The translations under genes and the position numbers were made by a program. DNA of 64,000 nucleotides from JABWBD01 sp040768665 (GTDB lineage Bacteria; Planctomycetota; Planctomycetia; Pirellulales; Thermoguttaceae), in assembly GCA_040768665.1 (NCBI GenBank), contig JAXGMN010000050.1:25844-89843 (forward strand). The letters run 5' to 3'. Below the pieces are notes generated by a model. The model made no database searches and was not told the origin of the DNA. It worked only from the letters and a program-made list of their open reading frames with translations. The number at the start of each line of letters is the position of its first letter. The first letter of the stretch is position 1. Below are positions 62,128-64,000 of the stretch, one piece after another.

Positions 62128-62708
62128 ACGATTTCGTGGATTTCGACCGGCGGCCCATTCTCGTGGCGATCGCGGGACCCAACGGCGCGGGCAAGACCAC
62201 GTTTTACCATGCCCATTTGAAACCTGCGGCCTTGCGGTTCGTCAACACCGACGTGCTGGCCCGCGAACTGAACATCGGGCCGTACGCCGCGATGCGTATG
62301 GCAGACGCGCTGCGTCGGAAGTTGGTTGAGCAAAGGGAGAGTTTTGTTTTCGAGACCGTGTTCTCCGACACGCTTGGCGACAAGCTGCAGTTCCTCCGAG
62401 AGGCAGCAGCGTCGGGTTATACGGTAGTTTTATGCTTCATCGGCATTGCCGGCCCGGAAGTCTCGGAAGAACGCGTCGCGATGCGGGTGTCCCAGGGTGG
62501 TCACGACGTGCCCAGGGAGAAGCTTCGATCGCGTTTTTCCCGCACGCTGGCGAATCTCCAGGTCGCCGTCCGCGAACTCCAGCACGTCCTGGTCTTTGAC
62601 AATGACGACTTAAGGAGGCCTTTCCGACAAGTCGCAGTATTCGAACATGGCCGTCTGGCGTACGCCAGCGAACCGCTGCCCGCGTGGCTTCGACCTTTCA
62701 TTGGATAA
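62124..62708 (+). CDS. Zeta-toxin-like P-loop kinase
   Basis: The 194-residue protein has a Walker A (AIAGPNGAGKTTFYHAHL, about residues 16-33), then RFVNTDVLARELN and FVFETVFSDTLG, as in zeta toxins, which phosphorylate UDP-N-acetylglucosamine precursors and poison wall synthesis, and in related small kinases. Start is the TTG at 62124 overlapping the antitoxin stop (or GTG at 62136). Pairing with a ParD-like gene is an established arrangement of the family. Actual toxicity is inferred. Confidence 0.82.
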   Translation: MNDFVDFDRRPILVAIAGPNGAGKTTFYHAHLKPAALRFVNTDVLARELNIGPYAAMRMADALRRKLVEQRESFVFETVFSDTLGDKLQFLREAAASGYTVVLCFIGIAGPEVSEERVAMRVSQGGHDVPREKLRSRFSRTLANLQVAVRELQHVLVFDNDDLRRPFRQVAVFEHGRLAYASEPLPAWLRPFIG

Positions 62709-62725
62709 CTGGATCGTTGCACCGG

Positions 62726-62754
62726 GGCTGTGAACATCCATCTACTCGATCCCG
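62726..62754. repeat. 29-bp direct repeat, right copy
   Basis: Matches 61623-61651 with one change. It overlaps the end of the URO-D-like gene (stop at 62742) and continues into ATGGATGTTCACAGCC, a copy of the symporter's first codons that here leads nowhere. Confidence 0.85.
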
Positions 62755-63446
62755 TATTCTCGCAATTTGCCGCGGAGAAGCGGCCCTTCTTCGGCCGCTG
62801 CCCGGATCAGAAACTGGTGAACCCCGCGTGAGGTGCCGATCTGGTGGATCACCGCGTCGAGCCCTGCCAGGTCGCCGTCGACGACCTGGATCTTCTTGCC
62901 GGCGGCGCGGATCCTGCGGTAGACCTCCGGCCAGTAGGCGCAGCCCGGCCGCCCCGCACCAGGGACCCACTGTACGCCGTCGAGGTCGTCGATGGCAAGG
63001 ACCGATCGCAGGTGCACCAGTGCGTCGACGCCGTCGAGGTGATAGAAGCTGTACGGCAGTTTCGCGCAGGTGGCCTTAAGCTCGGGTGCGGCGAACTCGT
63101 CGAACATGTCCGGGCCGACCTGGCCCGACGTATTCTCCAGCCGGGCGCCGAGCATGGCGGCGATGACCACCGGCCCGAAGGCGTCGAAATTGACCCGCGG
63201 ATAGGCGTCGCCCAGGTAGTGCCAGGACGACAGCTCGTAGTCCATGCGGTCGATGAGGGCCTCGGCCGGAATGTCGAGCCGATGGCAGGTGGCCTGGGTC
63301 AACAGCGGCACGTGGGGCCGGGGCCGTCCGGGGTCGCGGCCGGCGAGTTCAATCGGGACGACAGGCCGGTCCAGCTCGCCGGCCCACCAGAGGCGATACG
63401 TCTCGCGGAGCCGGTCCCATCGCTCGGGCGAAAAGTCGATGCTCAT
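62742..63446 (-). CDS. URO-D-like protein with internal deletion
   Basis: A 234-residue protein. The N-terminal part (DFSPERWDRLRETYRLWWAG, then LTQATCHRLDIPAEALIDRM) and C-terminal part (GPDMFDEFAAPEL, YHLDGVDALVHL, LDGVQWVPGAG) belong to a uroporphyrinogen-decarboxylase-like family whose members are usually about 350-390 residues. The middle of the barrel is missing: NTSGQV runs straight into GPDMFDEF, in frame. The barrel cannot be complete, so function is doubtful. Its start overlaps the stop of the next URO-D-like gene (ATGA). Confidence 0.7.
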   Translation of the reverse strand: MSIDFSPERWDRLRETYRLWWAGELDRPVVPIELAGRDPGRPRPHVPLLTQATCHRLDIPAEALIDRMDYELSSWHYLGDAYPRVNFDAFGPVVIAAMLGARLENTSGQVGPDMFDEFAAPELKATCAKLPYSFYHLDGVDALVHLRSVLAIDDLDGVQWVPGAGRPGCAYWPEVYRRIRAAGKKIQVVDGDLAGLDAVIHQIGTSRGVHQFLIRAAAEEGPLLRGKLREYGIE

Positions 63447-64000
63447 CGATTGCGGATATCCTCCAGCGTCTCCAGCACGACAGGCACCGACTCCTGCCAG
63501 TTGGCGGGCAGGTCTTCGGAGATCTCCAGCGCCACCGCCCGCCGGCCGGCCCGTCGGCAGATCCCCTTGACCGCCTCGCGGAGCTCATCCGGCGGGCGGT
63601 AGTAGAGATCGACATTGATGTTGGCCCAGAAGACCTTGTCGGGCCAGGCGGCGCGGCACTGGTCATAGGTCATGTCGCCCTCGGGCGGCTCGGTGAGCGA
63701 GTCGATGATGGGAAATGGTGCGCCGGCGATGCGGTCGGCGATTGCCCGCAGCGCTCCGTCGTAGTGGACCATTACCCGCTTGCCGGCTGCCTCGTGGATC
63801 GGCACGGCCTCGCGATAAATCGGCATGAGAAGCTCGTCGTAGCGCCGCGGACCGAGCATGTTGACCGTGAGATTCTCGAACCAGCCGACGTACCGGCCCG
63901 GGCCGGCGGCGATCAGCCGCTGCTCCTCCAAGAAGAGCTCCCTCTCGGCGGCATAGAGATCCAGCAGCTCGGGTACCTCGATCCCGAGGTCGAGGCAGAA
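63443..64000 (-). CDS. URO-D-like protein, 5' end beyond the window
   Basis: The visible 186 residues run from FCLDLGIEVPELLDLYAAER to the stop. They include a VGWFENLTVNMLGPRRYDEL segment and VMVHYDGALRAIADRIAG, typical of the C-terminal half of URO-D-like TIM barrels used as methyltransferases or with unknown role in this phylum. It is coupled to the shortened relative downstream by a four-base overlap. These two genes and the symporter/SDR pair were probably one operon before the antitoxin/zeta segment entered. Confidence 0.75.
   Translation of the reverse strand, partial: FCLDLGIEVPELLDLYAAERELFLEEQRLIAAGPGRYVGWFENLTVNMLGPRRYDELLMPIYREAVPIHEAAGKRVMVHYDGALRAIADRIAGAPFPIIDSLTEPPEGDMTYDQCRAAWPDKVFWANINVDLYYRPPDELREAVKGICRRAGRRAVALEISEDLPANWQESVPVVLETLEDIRNR

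Noticed and set aside
1..64000. tRNA or rRNA genes
   Set aside because: Looked for by eye along both strands; no cloverleaf with conserved T-loop bases or rRNA segment was recognised. A covariance-model search would be decisive.

Overview
The window looks like a chromosomal stretch of a GC-rich planctomycete (Planctomycetota, probably Pirellulales-like). Pointers are a tandem pair of DUF6268-type outer-membrane barrel proteins, Tat-exported sugar-isomerase-like and aldo/keto-reductase-like proteins, a type II secretion/type IV pilus-like cluster with several very large pseudopilins, secreted LVIVD-propeller and parallel beta-helix proteins, and uroporphyrinogen-decarboxylase-like proteins beside an SSS symporter. 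This rests on protein families I recognise by eye; no search was run. No rRNA, tRNA, CRISPR array or complete insertion sequence was recognised.

Layout. 0-8 kb: a decayed isomerase paralogue between two palindromic elements, two DUF6268 barrels, citrate synthase, an exported glutamate-racemase-like protein and an exported putative glycosidase, all on the minus strand. 8-14 kb: a relic of a REP-associated transposase, an AbrB-like gene with a partner of unknown function, a Tat-exported TIM-barrel protein, an AAA+ ATPase, an exported HEAT-repeat protein and moaB. 14-19.3 kb (minus): hisF, a PilT-like ATPase, a membrane-anchored GspE-like protein that has lost its Walker motifs, a CvpA-like protein and a small membrane protein. 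19.7-23.5 kb: an SGNH hydrolase, the intact Tat-exported isomerase-like protein and a multi-span membrane protein. 24-46 kb (plus): the secretion/pilus cluster in the order GspE, PilT, GspE, GspF, two Rpn/DUF4351-like genes and a small relative, four pseudopilins, a 1858-residue GspK-like protein and a GspJ-like pseudopilin. 46-55.6 kb: YchF-like GTPase (frameshifted), copper ATPase plus a 37-residue peptide, BON-MscS channel, ZnuB-like permease and a frameshifted glycosidase-like gene. 55.8-64 kb: LVIVD protein, a truncated beta-helix gene, a 161-bp tandem repeat array, an SDR, an SSS symporter, a plus-strand antitoxin/zeta-like pair, and two URO-D-like genes running off the right end.

The strongest unexplained signal is in the repeats. 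(1) Heptamer arrays of the form TRACNNC fill most longer spacers of the 23.5-33.6 kb part of the secretion cluster and are almost absent elsewhere. (2) At least three palindromic element families (about 100 bp, about 123 bp with 8-9 bp target duplications, and a shorter hairpin) have different ends but share one inner core, GGGGACTGG facing CCTGTCCCC, with a mismatch kept at the same stem position. Together with the transposase relic at 8.2 kb this suggests a REP/RAYT-like core captured inside several MITE-like bodies. (3) The antitoxin/zeta pair sits between two 29-bp copies of one gene junction, so it appears to have been inserted into a URO-D/symporter/SDR operon.

Several genes are visibly damaged: the isomerase relic, the AbrB-like gene, a GspI-like pseudopilin, YchF, the glycosidase at 54.6 kb, the truncated beta-helix gene and the internally shortened URO-D-like gene. 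Some single-base frameshifts lie in homopolymers and could be assembly errors.
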